DNA from: Myrica gale
Lineage: Eukaryota; Streptophyta; Magnoliopsida; Fagales; Myricaceae
Direction of reading: 5' to 3'
Assembly (NCBI GenBank): GCA_963930655.1
Contig: OZ005621.1
Location: 2,963,001-3,027,000 of the forward strand
Length of the DNA stretch: 64,000 bases
The translations under genes and the position numbers were made by a program. The notes under the pieces were generated by a model, which did not search any database, was not told the origin of the DNA, and worked only from the letters and a program-made list of their open reading frames with translations. Of the stretch, positions 23,553 through 35,606 are shown piece after piece (the first letter of the stretch is position 1; every line of letters begins with the position of its first letter).

Positions 23553-26500
23553 TGTAATACCCCGATCCTCTAAATATTTTTTATAATCTTAATTTTCCTT
23601 ATTAAGTATGATTAAAAGCTTTTATATAATTATTTTCGGATTTAATTATTTTACAAATTATTAATAGTGTAAAATATCTAGAAATAGTTTTATATATCCA
23701 AAAATTATGATAAAAATATCCTCATTCTTGTATTTTCAAGATCTTTCATGTTATTAAATATTTTTATCATGTTAGTGTCCTAATGATTTTTATAAATTAT
23801 TTTTATATGCTGGAAAAGACGATTTTGCCCCTAAAGCTTGTGTTTGCCCTAATTTCTTCTAGAAACCTTATTTTTCTCCAATATTTTTGCTTGACATGTC
23901 TTGTTTCATTTTTTTTTATTAGTCAATAGTACCTAATTGGTGGATTTCGTGCCTTGTTTGAATATTTTCTTAGAATTTTTATTTTTAATTAGGGGTTTGG
24001 GCTTAGATTGCATAGTTTGATGTTTTGGGCCTAGAAAATCACATCTTTTGGGGCCTCTATTCAGCCCACTCTACCAACCTTGGCCCATGTGCAAGTCAGC
24101 ACCTCCTTTGACTAAGGAAAACCCGTCAAAGCCATAGATTCACTTAGTAATCATTACCAATCATTAAATGCCTCCAAAGCACTATACACTTGTCTCCTCC
24201 TAGCTTGCTGCCGCCCATAGCCACCATTGCTGATCCAAATCTTGATGAGACCTCCTAATCTAGTGGTAGGCATGATCGTGGTGCCCCTTTTAACCCTAGC
24301 AACTTCGATCATAACCTTTAGACTTAACTCTAGTCAAGAACTAGTATAAATAGGAAGCAAGTATGAGGGTTTTCCTCACTGAGTTGTTCGGAATTCTTAG
24401 AGAAAGGGAGAGAGTGAGGGAGAGCTTGGAGAAAGTTCGAGATAGAGAGGAGAAGATGAAGTTCTAGCCGATTGATCCAAAGAGGTGATTTTGAGGAGTT
24501 TTTGTGAATTTCTTGGAGTTCATTCGAAATTGGCATGCTTTAATCTTTTTTTGATGTTATTAGATCCTAATATGTTGTTTCATGTAGGTTTTGTGATTAC
24601 TAAAGCTTGAAGAGATTGATTAAGGTAAGATGTTAGTTTGCATGTTAATGGTGTTTTTAGTATTTTGATGTTTTAGGTTAGTAACACGGAATCATTTGAT
24701 TTGAAACTTTTCATTAGGTTGATTAAATGCTATAGGAATGATTAATTTGATTTGATGTTGGAAGATTTTGAAGATTTGAGGAAATCACGAGGATTAGGTC
24801 TTTTTACCCCCTTTGAAGAACTTATGATAATTTTTGTGTATTTATTTTGCATGTATCGGTTTTCCGATCCTTAAGAGGTATTAGAAGTATGTAAGATTGA
24901 TTTGGTGCAATGATTTAAGTAGAAATTAGAAGATTTGCTTAATTAGGTCAAAACTAGCCTATTTTTTTATTCTTGATAACAGTGTGTTTAGGGATTTTTA
25001 TTATATAGTAAACAAGATTATTTTGATGTGATATTTTTAGAAATGAAATTAGACACTATTAGGAGCCTACATTTAAAATTTCATGTTATTTGCAGCTAAG
25101 ATGGGTTTGTTAGGAATTTTTGAAGTTCCATGTAAAAACTGTGTTTTTACTTAAAACGGGTATGTTTGTGTATTTTCGAATTGGACTTGTTTTTCCAGCC
25201 TTGTATTGATTTTATGGGCTTAATTTCTGGTGTTTTCGGCCAAGATTTGGGCTTGGATGGGGAAGCCCAGAGTTTGACACCTAAAGGACCAATTTTGCCT
25301 TGTTTTTAAGGACCACGTGATTGGGCCTCTTTTGTTGCTTTTGGATCGGCCCAAGTGGCTCTTTACAGCCACTGACCACTTGTGAAAGTGGGCTTGACAG
25401 CAAGCCCAAGTGCAAGTCCACATTGGAGTGTACTAATGACCTTGGACCTTTGACTTATGTTTGACTAATGAGATTATTTACGAAAAGTAACCATTTTCAT
25501 GGTATTTATTTTGGAATTAAATACATGTTATGATTATGAATTATTTTGCAAAGAATATAGATTTATGGATTTAAGAAAATGATATATTTTTGGAAAATAT
25601 ATCAAGTTATGGATTTATGGATGTCATATTGCATTTGCATAGCATTTTGCATCAAAATATTAAAGGATATGACACCTTTTATGACAATGTTTATATGAAG
25701 TGAAGATACGGATCACTGGGGAGTGGAACTATCACTACTGAGTAGGATGACCCCGGAGTAGAAGGCATATGAACCTTTACTCGTGTCCTATGACAGCGAA
25801 ATTGTCTAGGACTGTCCTAAAGTGCAGGAGAGATTGGATGCACAACCTTGGCCGTTAAGGATGAATCAGATGGATTTGTAAGGAATTGGCAATGTATTGC
25901 ATATTGTGTGTTGCATCACTGCATGTATACACTGTAATTATATACTGCATGACTGTGTGCTACATACTGCATATCATCTCTCTGGTATTCTCCATTGTTT
26001 ATGATCTGCTTATGAATTGCTTAATGATTATGTATGTACTGCTGAATGATTGTTGTCACATGCTCTCATCCCCCCTTACTGAGTCCTTAAGACTCACCAT
26101 TTTATTTGTCCATTCTTATAAGTAAGATGTCTTCGATTCATTTGTATCCCATGAAATGATTACCCATGTCCTCGTTATCCACATCCGCGCCTTGGTGACC
26201 AACGACCTAGAGGTGATAGTGGACTATCAGTCCTACTTAGTCTCGAAGGACCTGTCGCCAAAGTTTTTCCGGGAGAAGGGCCCTATGGGAGAGAACCACC
26301 ACCATATCGAGTGTATTGACCTCACCAGCTTCTCTAACGACGAAGGCGAAGACTCCTCTAGATGTTGCTTCATTTCATTTTTTTCTATGTTTTGTGAATA
26401 TTCTGAACAATAGGTTAGATATTTATCTAGTTGTAGGCTTGCTTATGTTGGCTTAGTGCTGTAATCCCTAACCCCATCCGCGTGATTTCCTTGTTTATTT

Positions 26501-26800
26501 GTTTTCTTTTTAATGTTGTTCCTGAGTATTGTCTGTTATAACGGTCATAAGTCGTCACGTGTCTATTTGATTTTCTTCTTCTAACTTTTCTTTCATTTTC
26601 TCCTACTTAATTTATGTATATATATATTTAATAAGTTTTCCAATGGTTTTCTCAATATTTTATAATCATCTATAAACATCCTAAGAACTTTTCTTAAATC
26701 TTGAGACACATAGGATAAATATGTGTCGTAACTCGCTATATATGCACCTCTGTTATTATAAAGAGAGCGGAGAGACTAATACACGCACGAAGATGTGACA
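23553..26800 (+). repeat. 3' long terminal repeat of the Ty3/gypsy element
   Basis: It starts TGTAATACCCCGATCCTC directly after the polypurine tract, a common LTR start in plant Tekay-type elements. The end is set tentatively at the ACA of GATGTGACA (26800), where T-rich array sequence resumes; without a 5' LTR for comparison the end is a guess. A TATA-like box (TATAAATA, 24345-24352) could mark the LTR promoter. The 3' part carries an 85-codon open frame (26156-26413) with less AT-rich sequence than its surroundings. Confidence 0.6.
24345..24352 (+). promoter_or_regulatory. TATA-like box in the LTR
   Basis: TATAAATA followed by a G/A-rich stretch (GGGAGAGAGTGAGGGAGAG at about 24405-24423), consistent with an LTR core promoter and leader. 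Position and composition are the only support. Confidence 0.5.
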
Positions 26801-27721
26801 TGTTCCTTCCTTTTAGTTTGTGTTTCTTATTGTTTCGTTTGTTTTCAAAATTAGCATCTCTTTATTTGCAGGATGGTTTTTTTATGGCTTTTCTATTCTA
26901 TTTTTCGTTGTTACTCTTTATTTGCTGATTAATATTTTTTTTTTCTATTTACTGTTTTGCTTTTCTGGTTTTTTTTTCTATTTAAAGCTGATTTCTGTTT
27001 TGAATTATATATTTTTCTATTTATTTTTTTCGCGTACTTTTTATTGGTTACGAACTTTTACGGTATTAATTTTATTTGCAGTTTTCATTTTTTCATTCTT
27101 TGTTTGGTATATTACTTTATGAAAAATATAATTTTAATTTGTTTGGTATCATGTTTCTTAAATGTTTAGTTTTTGCATATATATTTTCTTGGATACACCC
27201 TTTAAATATTTTTTATTTGATCATTTTCTGTTTCTTTTACCTTTTTCGTATTGTTACTTTATGTGACGTTTTCATTTAATTTATTTTTTTGTGGAACTCT
27301 TTTTTTTAAAAAAAAATTATCTATTGTTCCAAATTTGTTGAGCAAATTCAAAAAAGAAAATGATAAGTAACCCTTTATTTGCTGATAAATTTGTTTTTTT
27401 CCCCTTTATCTGTTTACTTTTGTCTTTGCTTTTTTAACATTCTCTTTGTATTATTTCTTTAAAGTACATTTCAGTTTTGAATAATTTTTTGGTTTTCTTT
27501 TTTACTTCTCATGTACTTTTCTATAGGTACTCTTAGTGCATTTTTTTAGTACATACTCGTTTTGTATTTTTACTTTGTGGTATTTTTTATTTAATTTTTG
27601 TTGTGAAACTTATTTGTTTTCTGTTTTTTTCATTTTTCCAAATTGTACCCTTTTCACTTGTTGATTGAGATTTTTTTCCTTTTTCTTTCTGCTTTCTTTG
27701 TTTCACTTATGTTGTGTTCGG
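26801..27721 (+). repeat. T-rich degenerate repeat array (right block)
   Basis: This block shares markers with 17640-19070: the TTCCAAATTTGTTGAGCAAA marker at 27327, GAATTATATATTTTT followed by TTTTCGCGTAC at about 27000-27035 (compare 18330-18365), and TTTGGTATATTACTTTATGAAA near 27103 (compare 18430). It is the same array on the other side of the retrotransposon. No gene is supported. Confidence 0.65.
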
Positions 27722-28320
27722 TAGGGCTGAAAGCCGACCAGTCGGTTTGATTTTAAGCTTAAACCGTGAGCCGAATCAACTAATTCGGTTATACTAAATT
27801 TACAACCGACTGCTAAATCGCCAGTTGAGATAACCGGCCGGTTCGATCGGTTTTCAGATTTCAAATGAGCATATCTGTTAAGAGTTCTGCAAAAAAAGGA
27901 GCGAAAACCTGTAAATATCAAACGAGCAAAAAACGAGCCAATATCAAAGGAAATATTTGCAGATTTCTTTGCAATATATAAGTTGCAAATTTCAAACGAG
28001 ACAATATCAAAGGAAAAACTATAAATAACGAGAGAGAGGATGTAAGAGAGAGAGAATTTACTTGTGGCCGCATGAGATAGAGAGAGAGACGCCTGTGGGG
28101 TGTAGGGCGGCTAGTTTCAATTTTGAAAAGAAAGGGGTTAAATGACAGGGGCATTGGGGGAAAGAAAAAACGTAAAGGAGATTTGGGGGCCCACCAGTTA
28201 GTTCTGGGTAATTTTGGGGCCGACATCGAAACTGGACTGGCCCAAAACCGATCGGCTTAGTTAGTTTCAACTCAGTTTAGGTCCGTCTGGTCGGTTTCGA
28301 CCCAAAAATATACACTCCTA
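27722..28320 (+). mobile_element. Long non-autonomous hAT-like element, copy 2
   Basis: Starts TAGGGCTGAAAGCCGACCAG and ends ACACTCCTA. Its interior matches copy 1 (14484-15175) in the same orientation over most of its length, including AATATCAAAGGAAA-type repeats and GAGAGAGAGAATTTACTTG followed by TGGCCGC. It has no coding capacity and no clean target duplication of its own. Confidence 0.65.
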
Positions 28321-28359
28321 CTTTTTATCCTAATATAATTAGTTTAATTTTTTAATCAA

Positions 28360-28399
<40 letters not shown>

Positions 28400-29002
28400 T
28401 CATTCAAACTCCCTCCTTATTCTTTTCATTACTTTTTTTCTCAAAATTTAATACATATTCAAATTTATGCAAATAACATTCGTACGAAATGCCCGTGGCA
28501 CAATATCATACTATCATCGACTGATTCTCCCCGTCGCTTCACAGCTGTCCGTCACGTGCTCCTTACTTCAAGAAGCATTCACCGAAAGATCTTCCACTGC
28601 CAGGTGAATCTAATCCCCCACCACTTCCCCCAATCTTTATCCTTCCTTCGAATATTAAAATCCACTGCGTCCGGAGGTACCAAACTCTCAACAGCGGTCC
28701 ACTCAGTATCTTTACGAAAAATAAAGAAACAGTCCACTTACAAGACGCTCGACAAGTCGACATACTGTGAGTGAGCTCCAAATCTCAGTATCTTTCCACC
28801 GAGCAAAACCACCCCTGCTGCTCCACCTCCTCAATCCAATCCCTTCCAACTGATTTCTCCATTGAAATAGCAACCTACGAACCTTTATACTTCCAATCTT
28901 TGTCCTCATCGAACCAGAGACACCCGAAATAGGAAGTGTCCGGGAAAGAATTTGTCTTTGTGAGACTCCCAAATGCCTAGTTGATCAGATCCAATAAAAG
29001 AA
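28321..29002. other. Upstream region of the QUA3-type gene, with an ATA microsatellite
   Basis: A trinucleotide run (AAT/ATA) lies at 28360-28397. From about 28500 the base composition becomes less AT-rich, as expected for promoter and leader of the gene starting at 29003. No other gene is supported; open frames on both strands here have no family resemblance that I can see. Confidence 0.5.
28360..28397. repeat. (AAT)n microsatellite
   Basis: About twelve uninterrupted trinucleotide units. Confidence 0.9.
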
Positions 29003-32000
29003 ATGGGTCACCTGAATTTGCCCACATCAAAGCGTGGCCCTCGGAAATGGCGGCTTTTGGACCTCGTCTCCGCAGCCTTCTTCGGCTTCGTCTTCCTCTT
29101 CTTCCTCCTCGTCTTCACTCCCCTAGGCGATTCGCTCGCCGCCTCCGGTCGCCAGGCGCTCCTCCTCTCCACCGCTGATCCGGGCCAGCACCAACGCCTC
29201 GTGGCGCTGGTGGAGGGAGGGTCCCAGTCGGCCACCATCGAGGCTTGCGCTGCCGATTCTGTGGATCACATGCCTTGCGAGGATCCGAGGCGGAACAGTC
29301 AGTTGAGCAGGGAAATGAATTTCTACAGAGAGCGGCATTGCCCTCTTCCAGACGAGACGCCGCTTTGTGTGATTCCGCCTCCCGGTGGGTACAAGATTCC
29401 GGTCCAGTGGCCCGAGAGCTTGCACAAGGTAATGAGTTCATTTGACACTGTTTGGTGGCTGAGGACGGGTTTCTTTTTGCAACGAGTTTTGTGAATGAAT
29501 GGGGAACTTATGGGTTGGATGGTGAGAATGGTGAGATGCTTTACGTGTCAGTGTCTATTTTGGCAGTCGTTGTTCTTCTATATAGGGAATGTTGGTTGCT
29601 TTATTTTTTCGTATGATTATCTCAACTTGATGAGACCTGGATTCTTGAGCTGAAGGGCACATTGTGATTAAGTGTTGTTTTATTACACCAGGATTTTGTT
29701 TACAATGAATGAACCTGATGTTTTATTGAACACGTAATAATGTGTGAACTTCGTGGTAGTCCTGTAAGCTACCAGGGTAGAAGCCAAAGTTTATAGCAGA
29801 CTGCCTGGGAAATGTCAAAGAAGTATTTTCGTAGACGCCGGAAATTTTCTACTTGGGATTGAGTTCTCTTGATGATGTGTCGACTATAAACTTGTCGTCA
29901 CAAGAATTTGACACCTGACAAGTGTAGGTCCCTACTAAGGTGGTTGAGTTGTGCTGTTTAATAGGCTGCAAACATCTAGCCCATTTTAACTAGCTGTGCG
30001 TGACAGCAACTGAAAGAACTTCTTTCTAAATAACTAACTAGAATTACTGGTCTTATTACAAAATCTAGCACAGAGCATACGTGTTTAGTTTCTTGTCATG
30101 CTATGTTAGTTTTTTGTACACAAGATTGCGATTATACTTGTGTTTGATTGTCTTCTTCGCTAACATTAACATTCAAGAAAGAATTTGCTTGCTGCAGTCT
30201 TCAGCAAATTGATTGAATTTATTATGTTCACACTGTTTCACCTGTGAGAAAAATGATGTATGGTGCCATGATTCATGAGAAGTTCGTTATTTGGTCATCC
30301 ATTTGTACTGGAATATTCTTTTGGTAATGTGCAGATATGGCACAGCAACATGCCACACAATAAAATCGCTGACAGGAAAGGTCATCAGGGGTGGATGAAA
30401 CGGGACGGTCCATACTTCCTTTTCCCTGGTGGTGGCACAATGTTCCCAGATGGTGCAGTACAGTATATCGAAAAACTTGGACAATACATCCCTATAAGTC
30501 GTCGCACCATAAGGACTGCTCTTGATGTGGGCTGTGGGGTATGAGCCATATTCCTGTGTCTTTTTGAGACCATATCAGAATGTATATTTTCCCAGGTGGC
30601 TGAATCTAATCCCCATGCAGGTGGCCAGTTTTGGGGGGTATCTGCTAGCTGAAGATATTTTGACCATGTCATTTGCACCAAGAGATTCTCATAAGTCCCA
30701 GATACAATTTGCGCTTGAGAGAGGGATTCCAGCTTTTGTCGCCATGCTTGGAACTCGCAGACTCCCATTTCCTGCATTATCTTTTGACTTGGTGCACTGT
30801 TCTCGATGTTTAATCCCTTTTACTGCTTATAGTGAGTTCTCTGTCAGGTGGACTACTTTCTCACACTAATGCTATGTCCTCATTTGTTTTTATCTTAAAA
30901 AAATCTCATTTTGCAGATGCAACATATTTCATGGAAGTGGATCGGTTGCTACGACCAGCAGGATATTTGGTCATCTCTGGTCCCCCTGTACAATGGCCTA
31001 ATCAAGATAAGGAATGGGCAGATCTGCAGGGTGTGGCTAGAGCATTGTGTTATGAGCTCATTGCTGTGGATGGAAACACTGTTATCTGGAAGAAGCCTGT
31101 GGGAGATACATGCCTCCCCAACCAAAATGAATTTGGTCTACAACTGTGTGATGAGTCAGATGACCCTAATTATGCATGGTAAAACTGTCCTTGGAACATT
31201 TCTCAGTTGTGCAAAAGTGGTTCTCTATTTTTTCCGCGATTTTGGCCCCTAGCTGCTCCCCTTGGGGCAGAAGGGTGGTTGTTGGAGGGTTGGCTGGAGA
31301 GCTTAATTTGTTGTCATACCATATTCCTGGTGTGATCATGTCTTAGGAATTCATACGTGCTTCCCTCATAAAATTCCTGTTTAACAAGACCCTTGTACAA
31401 ATATTTAGTTGGGATTCTGAAAAGGCTAGCTTAATTCTTTTGCAGGTATTTCAAATTAAAGAAGTGTGTAAGTAGGACCTCTTCTATAGCAGGAGAACTT
31501 GCTGTTGGGAAAATTCCAAACTGGCCAGCGAGGCTGACAAAAGCTCCTTCAAGAGCCACACTCATGAAAAATGGCGTTGATGTGTTTGAGGCTGACACCC
31601 GGCGGTGGGCAAGAAGAGTTGCGAACTACAAAAACAAATTAAACATAAAACTTGGAACGTCAGCTATGCGCAACGTCATGGACATGAATGCATTTTTTGG
31701 AGGCTTTGCAGCGGCACTAAAATCACACCCTGTGTGGGTAATGAATGTGGTTCCTGCTCGCAAGCCATCAACTTTACCAGTAATTTTTGACAGAGGCCTT
31801 ATTGGAGTCTATCATGATTGGTGAGTTCTCTTAGCAGGTCTTGCCTATCTCTTGAAATTGGATTTTTACAAGGAGATCTTGGATAGGCTTGGTCAAATTG
31901 ACATCATCCAAGTTGATCAATTTACATCAGTTGTGTTACTCATGAACTCACCATCATATGACTCATATCTTCTTTAGTAGCGAGTATCCATGTTAAAATC

Positions 32001-33197
32001 TCACCATGACTAGTTTTCTGACATTATACACTGAGACACTCCCATTGCTTGCTATGAGAGTTGAGTCATTGCTTGTCAATCACTATAGCTGTAATAGCCT
32101 TATGGAGACCATTTAAGGATGAGCAAATGTATTAATGGTGCAGGTGTGAGCCTTTCTCAACATATCCTAGGACCTATGATCTTATTCATGTGGCTGGCAT
32201 TGAATCACTCATAAAAGATCAAAGATCAGGCAAAGCCAGGTATTTATACTTCGTAACCTGATCCTATATATCTAGTTTTGTATTGGTTGACTAATTTTCT
32301 TGGGTGCTTGGAGATTTTTTATGGAGTTTTTTGGATCTTCAAAAATTATATATTATCTTGTACAAGTTGCTTCACTGACATTATTTTTTTTTGCTGCTTA
32401 TGGTAACTTTCTTTTATCTGAAAAGACAGCAGTGAGTTGAACCAGAAGAACAAGAATGTACAGCTTCATAACAAAATTGATGTATAATTACAGGATACAT
32501 GTCCTTCCTCTTGCCTTGGGAATATTAGCGTAATGCATTGCTAAACTGTCATATCTCATTAGAAACTACGTTTTTAATTCTTTGAAGAAAACAAAAGTTA
32601 TTATCCTCCACGGGCGATCCACTGGTCCTTGTCCTGTGAACAGTTTGCGTGTGACGAACGGGATACTTGTATGATCTTTGCATCTCTTATAGGAATTGTA
32701 AAATCTGGTCAGTTTAATGGTGCATTATGAATTTATTTATTTTACTGAAAAAGTTACTTCAAAATAGCATTGGTGTTTAAAAGTCCTTTCTGAATTTTGC
32801 TAGCTCCTACACTATATGCACGTCAGTTTCTAAAAGGCATATCCATGCCTGTGCAACATGATTCCTCTTAAATCCTACAGAGGTGTTAAGATGCAGCTGA
32901 CCGCAAATTAGATAGATTGGTTAACTTCTATTGAAGTTAAGTGCCTAAGCTCAGTTCTTTGATCATTTTTGCAGATGTAACCTTGTAGATTTGATGGTGG
33001 AGATAGATCGAATATTGCGTCCAGAGGGAACAGTTGTGGTTAGAGATTCCCCTGAAGTTATTGACAAAGTAGGTCGCCTAACTCGTGCTGTGAGATGGAC
33101 GGCTGCCATTCATGGGAAAGAGCCTGAATCAAACGGGAGAGAGAAAATACTTGTTGCAACCAAAAACTTTTGGACCCTGTCTTCAGCAGCCCACTGA
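29003..33197 (+). CDS. QUA3: Probable pectin methyltransferase QUASIMODO3 / PMT13 type
   Basis: A type II Golgi membrane protein of the plant S-adenosylmethionine-dependent methyltransferase family (DUF248). Arabidopsis QUA3 is implicated in homogalacturonan methylation. Seven exons: 29003-29428, 30335-30538, 30621-30831, 30917-31178, 31446-31820, 32144-32239, 32975-33197, all GT-AG, giving 598 residues (Arabidopsis about 600). Residues 1-20 are basic and cytosolic. A single membrane segment spans about 21-39 ([18 protein letters not shown]). Family blocks follow: [38 protein letters not shown], the SAM-binding glycine motif LDVGCG-VASFGG split by intron 2, and [14 protein letters not shown]. 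The second half repeats the fold ([50 protein letters not shown]). Codons split by introns (AAT, TGG, TGG, AGA) are rebuilt correctly across junctions, so the gene looks intact. Confidence 0.95.
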
Positions 33198-35405
33198 CAC
33201 AACCTTTTTTTTTTCTCTGTAATGTAGGGATTCTTTTCATTCTCTTTTTAAACCTTCTTCCAAAGCCCAGATTCTCAGTGCATCAAATGGATGCAGTTTT
33301 CTTTCTTATCTCTTATTTGATATGTTTATATTAGGAGATAGTAGAGTTTAGAATGGGATGGAAGTATGGGAAGACGTGCATTTTTACGCAAAAATGCAGG
33401 TGCTGGAGGGATTTGTATATCTAATTAGTTCTCTGTTCATTGTATTTTCACGTAAAACTGCAGTATGGGAAGACGTATGGGAAGTAGCGTTAGAATGGGA
33501 TGCAGTTTCAGCTGTTTCACAATCCCTCAAGTTATTCATGTGAATCCCGTATGCATGAAAGATTAAAAAGGAGAGGGAGAGCGGGAGCCCCTCCTCACGG
33601 GTAGAGCATGTGGTGAGAGGACGATCCCCGTCCCTGAACCCCATTTAGTGACGGCATGGATTTGGGGATTTTCACGCCTCCCTTGCTGCATCAGTGGGTT
33701 GTGGGTGGCATCTATGCCCTGTTTCTTCCTCCTGTATTCCTTTTGCTTCCAAAGATGACAAACTAGTTTCTGGTATTTTCTGTCTTTTTTCTCCTTCAGA
33801 TGTGAGACTGATGTTAGGCCTACTCGAGCAACGTATCTCTCCAACAAAAATCATACGGAATGTTTGAAATCTCAGGGAAGTTTTACTTCGGGTCACAAAA
33901 GTAACTAAATAGGAACGAAAGTTTTAGAACCGAAATGGAACGAATCCCAAAGAGTTCTATTTGAGTTTCCTTTTCGTCAAGGTATTCTTTGAAGGGCGAT
34001 AATGCTCATCTACTAGTGTAAATGTACTTTTACTTGCCTAATTTAATTTTTCTGAATCAGATCTTCTCAAATTTGTTGTCTAAATTGGATGTTCTAATTC
34101 ACAGAAAAATAGACACAATAAACATTAAATATTATAAGGCTGACATTACCTTATAATTAATATATATAGCATTGAATGTATCAAGGTCTATAGGCTATCT
34201 ATCCATTTTAGAATTGGACAATCCAATTCAACTAGTAAATTGGAGAGTATCTTCATCTGAAATTTTTCTCCAACCATTATAATAGTTTTTTTTTCTTTCC
34301 TTTTACGTATTATATTTTGTCAATAAATGGATATGACAAAGAATTATGGTGATCGGATCCCCTCTAATTTGTTGTCCGAATTAAATGGTTCAATTCAAAG
34401 AAAGATAGACATCACATATACTACATCATTCAATGTTGTCCGTATTGAGTAGTACGAGTCATACAACATTCAATGCTTGCTCTCTCCCAATTAGCTAGGC
34501 CATCCAATTCAGCAAATTAGAGATGATGTTATGGTTGGTAGCTCTACCCAATAGACACATTAAATGATCATTCTCAGTTTATATAATGACCTGCATGGTA
34601 AGGCCTAGTATCAGTTAAAAGAGGCTTGAATCAGGAGCCCCGTAAATTAATGTGGCCTACTAGAAGGATGTGGTTCGTTCCGCAATCCCCCTTCTCTCTT
34701 TTGTTAATTTCATTGTATCAGAACGAGCAAAAATCAACGAGACAAACTAGAGAGATTATATTATCAATCCCAGAAAACCATATACGAAAATGTGAAAGCT
34801 GGGCTCGATTGCTCGAAACCGGAACCGGAAATGGGAAGTGTGGGTTTCCATTATGTTCCTCTATCATTTTCGACTTGCATATATTAGAGTAATTTAGAGG
34901 GTATTTATGGGTTGGGTGGCCGTATATATCTCTATGATTGGGCATAACAATGAAGTCCCCCTTCTCATGCATTGCATCATACACCGGCCACATCTTAAAA
35001 AAATATATTTCCCCAACTATATTTAAAATTGAAGATAAATAAAATTTACGCCTTAAACTATTATTTTTGTCACATTACACTCACCAACTATTGATTTCAA
35101 ACACTTAATTTGTAATTTCCTTAAAATTTTCTAAAAAGTAAAATGACAACTTTATCCCCATAATATTTTTTTAATGGTGACATTTGTGTGATGGAAAAAT
35201 TGTCATTTTAATGGTTAAAAAGTCTATTTCAAAATTTTTTAACTGAGGTTACAAATTAATCAAGTGTCTGAAATCAGTAATTAGTTGGTGCATAATAGTT
35301 TTGAGTACAAAGTATCAAAATCTCATAATTTCAAGATTAAGAGTTTAATATGATAGAAAGACAGATTTTTTTTTATATAAATTATGTTCTCCAACAAGAA
35401 GAGAC
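33198..35405. other. Non-coding region after the QUA3-type gene
   Basis: The first roughly 200 bases are probably 3' UTR. A short direct repeat containing TATGGGAAGACG occurs near 33364 and 33464. The stretch at about 34998-35390 resembles the Mutator-type MITE family (words such as TTTACGCCTTAAACTATTA and CAAAGTATCAAAATCTC in opposite senses at the two ends) but is too diverged for firm limits. No gene is supported. Confidence 0.45.
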
Positions 35406-35408
35406 TGA

Positions 35409-35603
35409 GGTTATGTTTGTGTTGAAAAATTTTTGGTATTGGGTTTAGTGTTGATATTGGGTTTAGTGAAAAAGTGAAGAGATGTAATTTTTTATATTTT
35501 TTGTAATTTTTTATATTTTTTATGGGAGAGAGAGAAATTATATTGTAGTATTTTATTGTGCGTTGGTGAAATATTTTGTGAAATTTTTAGTACAAACGCA
35601 CCC
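35409..35603. mobile_element. Harbinger/Tourist-type MITE with TGA target duplication (copy A)
   Basis: The left end GGTTATGTTTGTGTTG and the right end ACAAACGCACCC (reverse complement GGGTGCGTTTGT) are terminal inverted repeats. A 3-bp direct repeat TGA flanks it (35406-35408 and 35604-35606). The interior shares AAAAATTTTTG, TATTGGGTTTAGTGAAAA and GTATTTTATTGT with 54105-54274. Three-base duplications are characteristic of the PIF/Harbinger superfamily. Confidence 0.75.
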
Positions 35604-35606
35604 TGA

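Larger units (their letters stand above)
20080..26800 (+). mobile_element. 5'-truncated, decayed Ty3/gypsy retrotransposon (chromovirus/Tekay-like)
   Basis: Order on the plus strand: end of the aspartic protease region (LPSNLVLMDM and ILGMDWLSTYHA, 20090-20170), reverse transcriptase (about 20500-21170, with [14 protein letters not shown]), RNase H (about 21359-21700, with YSDASRKG and [10 protein letters not shown]), integrase (about 21990-22690, with HGIPSSIVSDRDTR), a GPF-type module near 22890, a polypurine tract (23541-23552), then the 3' LTR. Protease-RT-RH-INT order identifies Ty3/gypsy. There is no gag, no primer-binding site and no 5' LTR. Many in-frame stops and frame changes break the polyprotein, so it is dead. 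The conserved RT active-site box reads FIND at 20918-20929, with asparagine where the family has aspartate. Confidence 0.9.
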
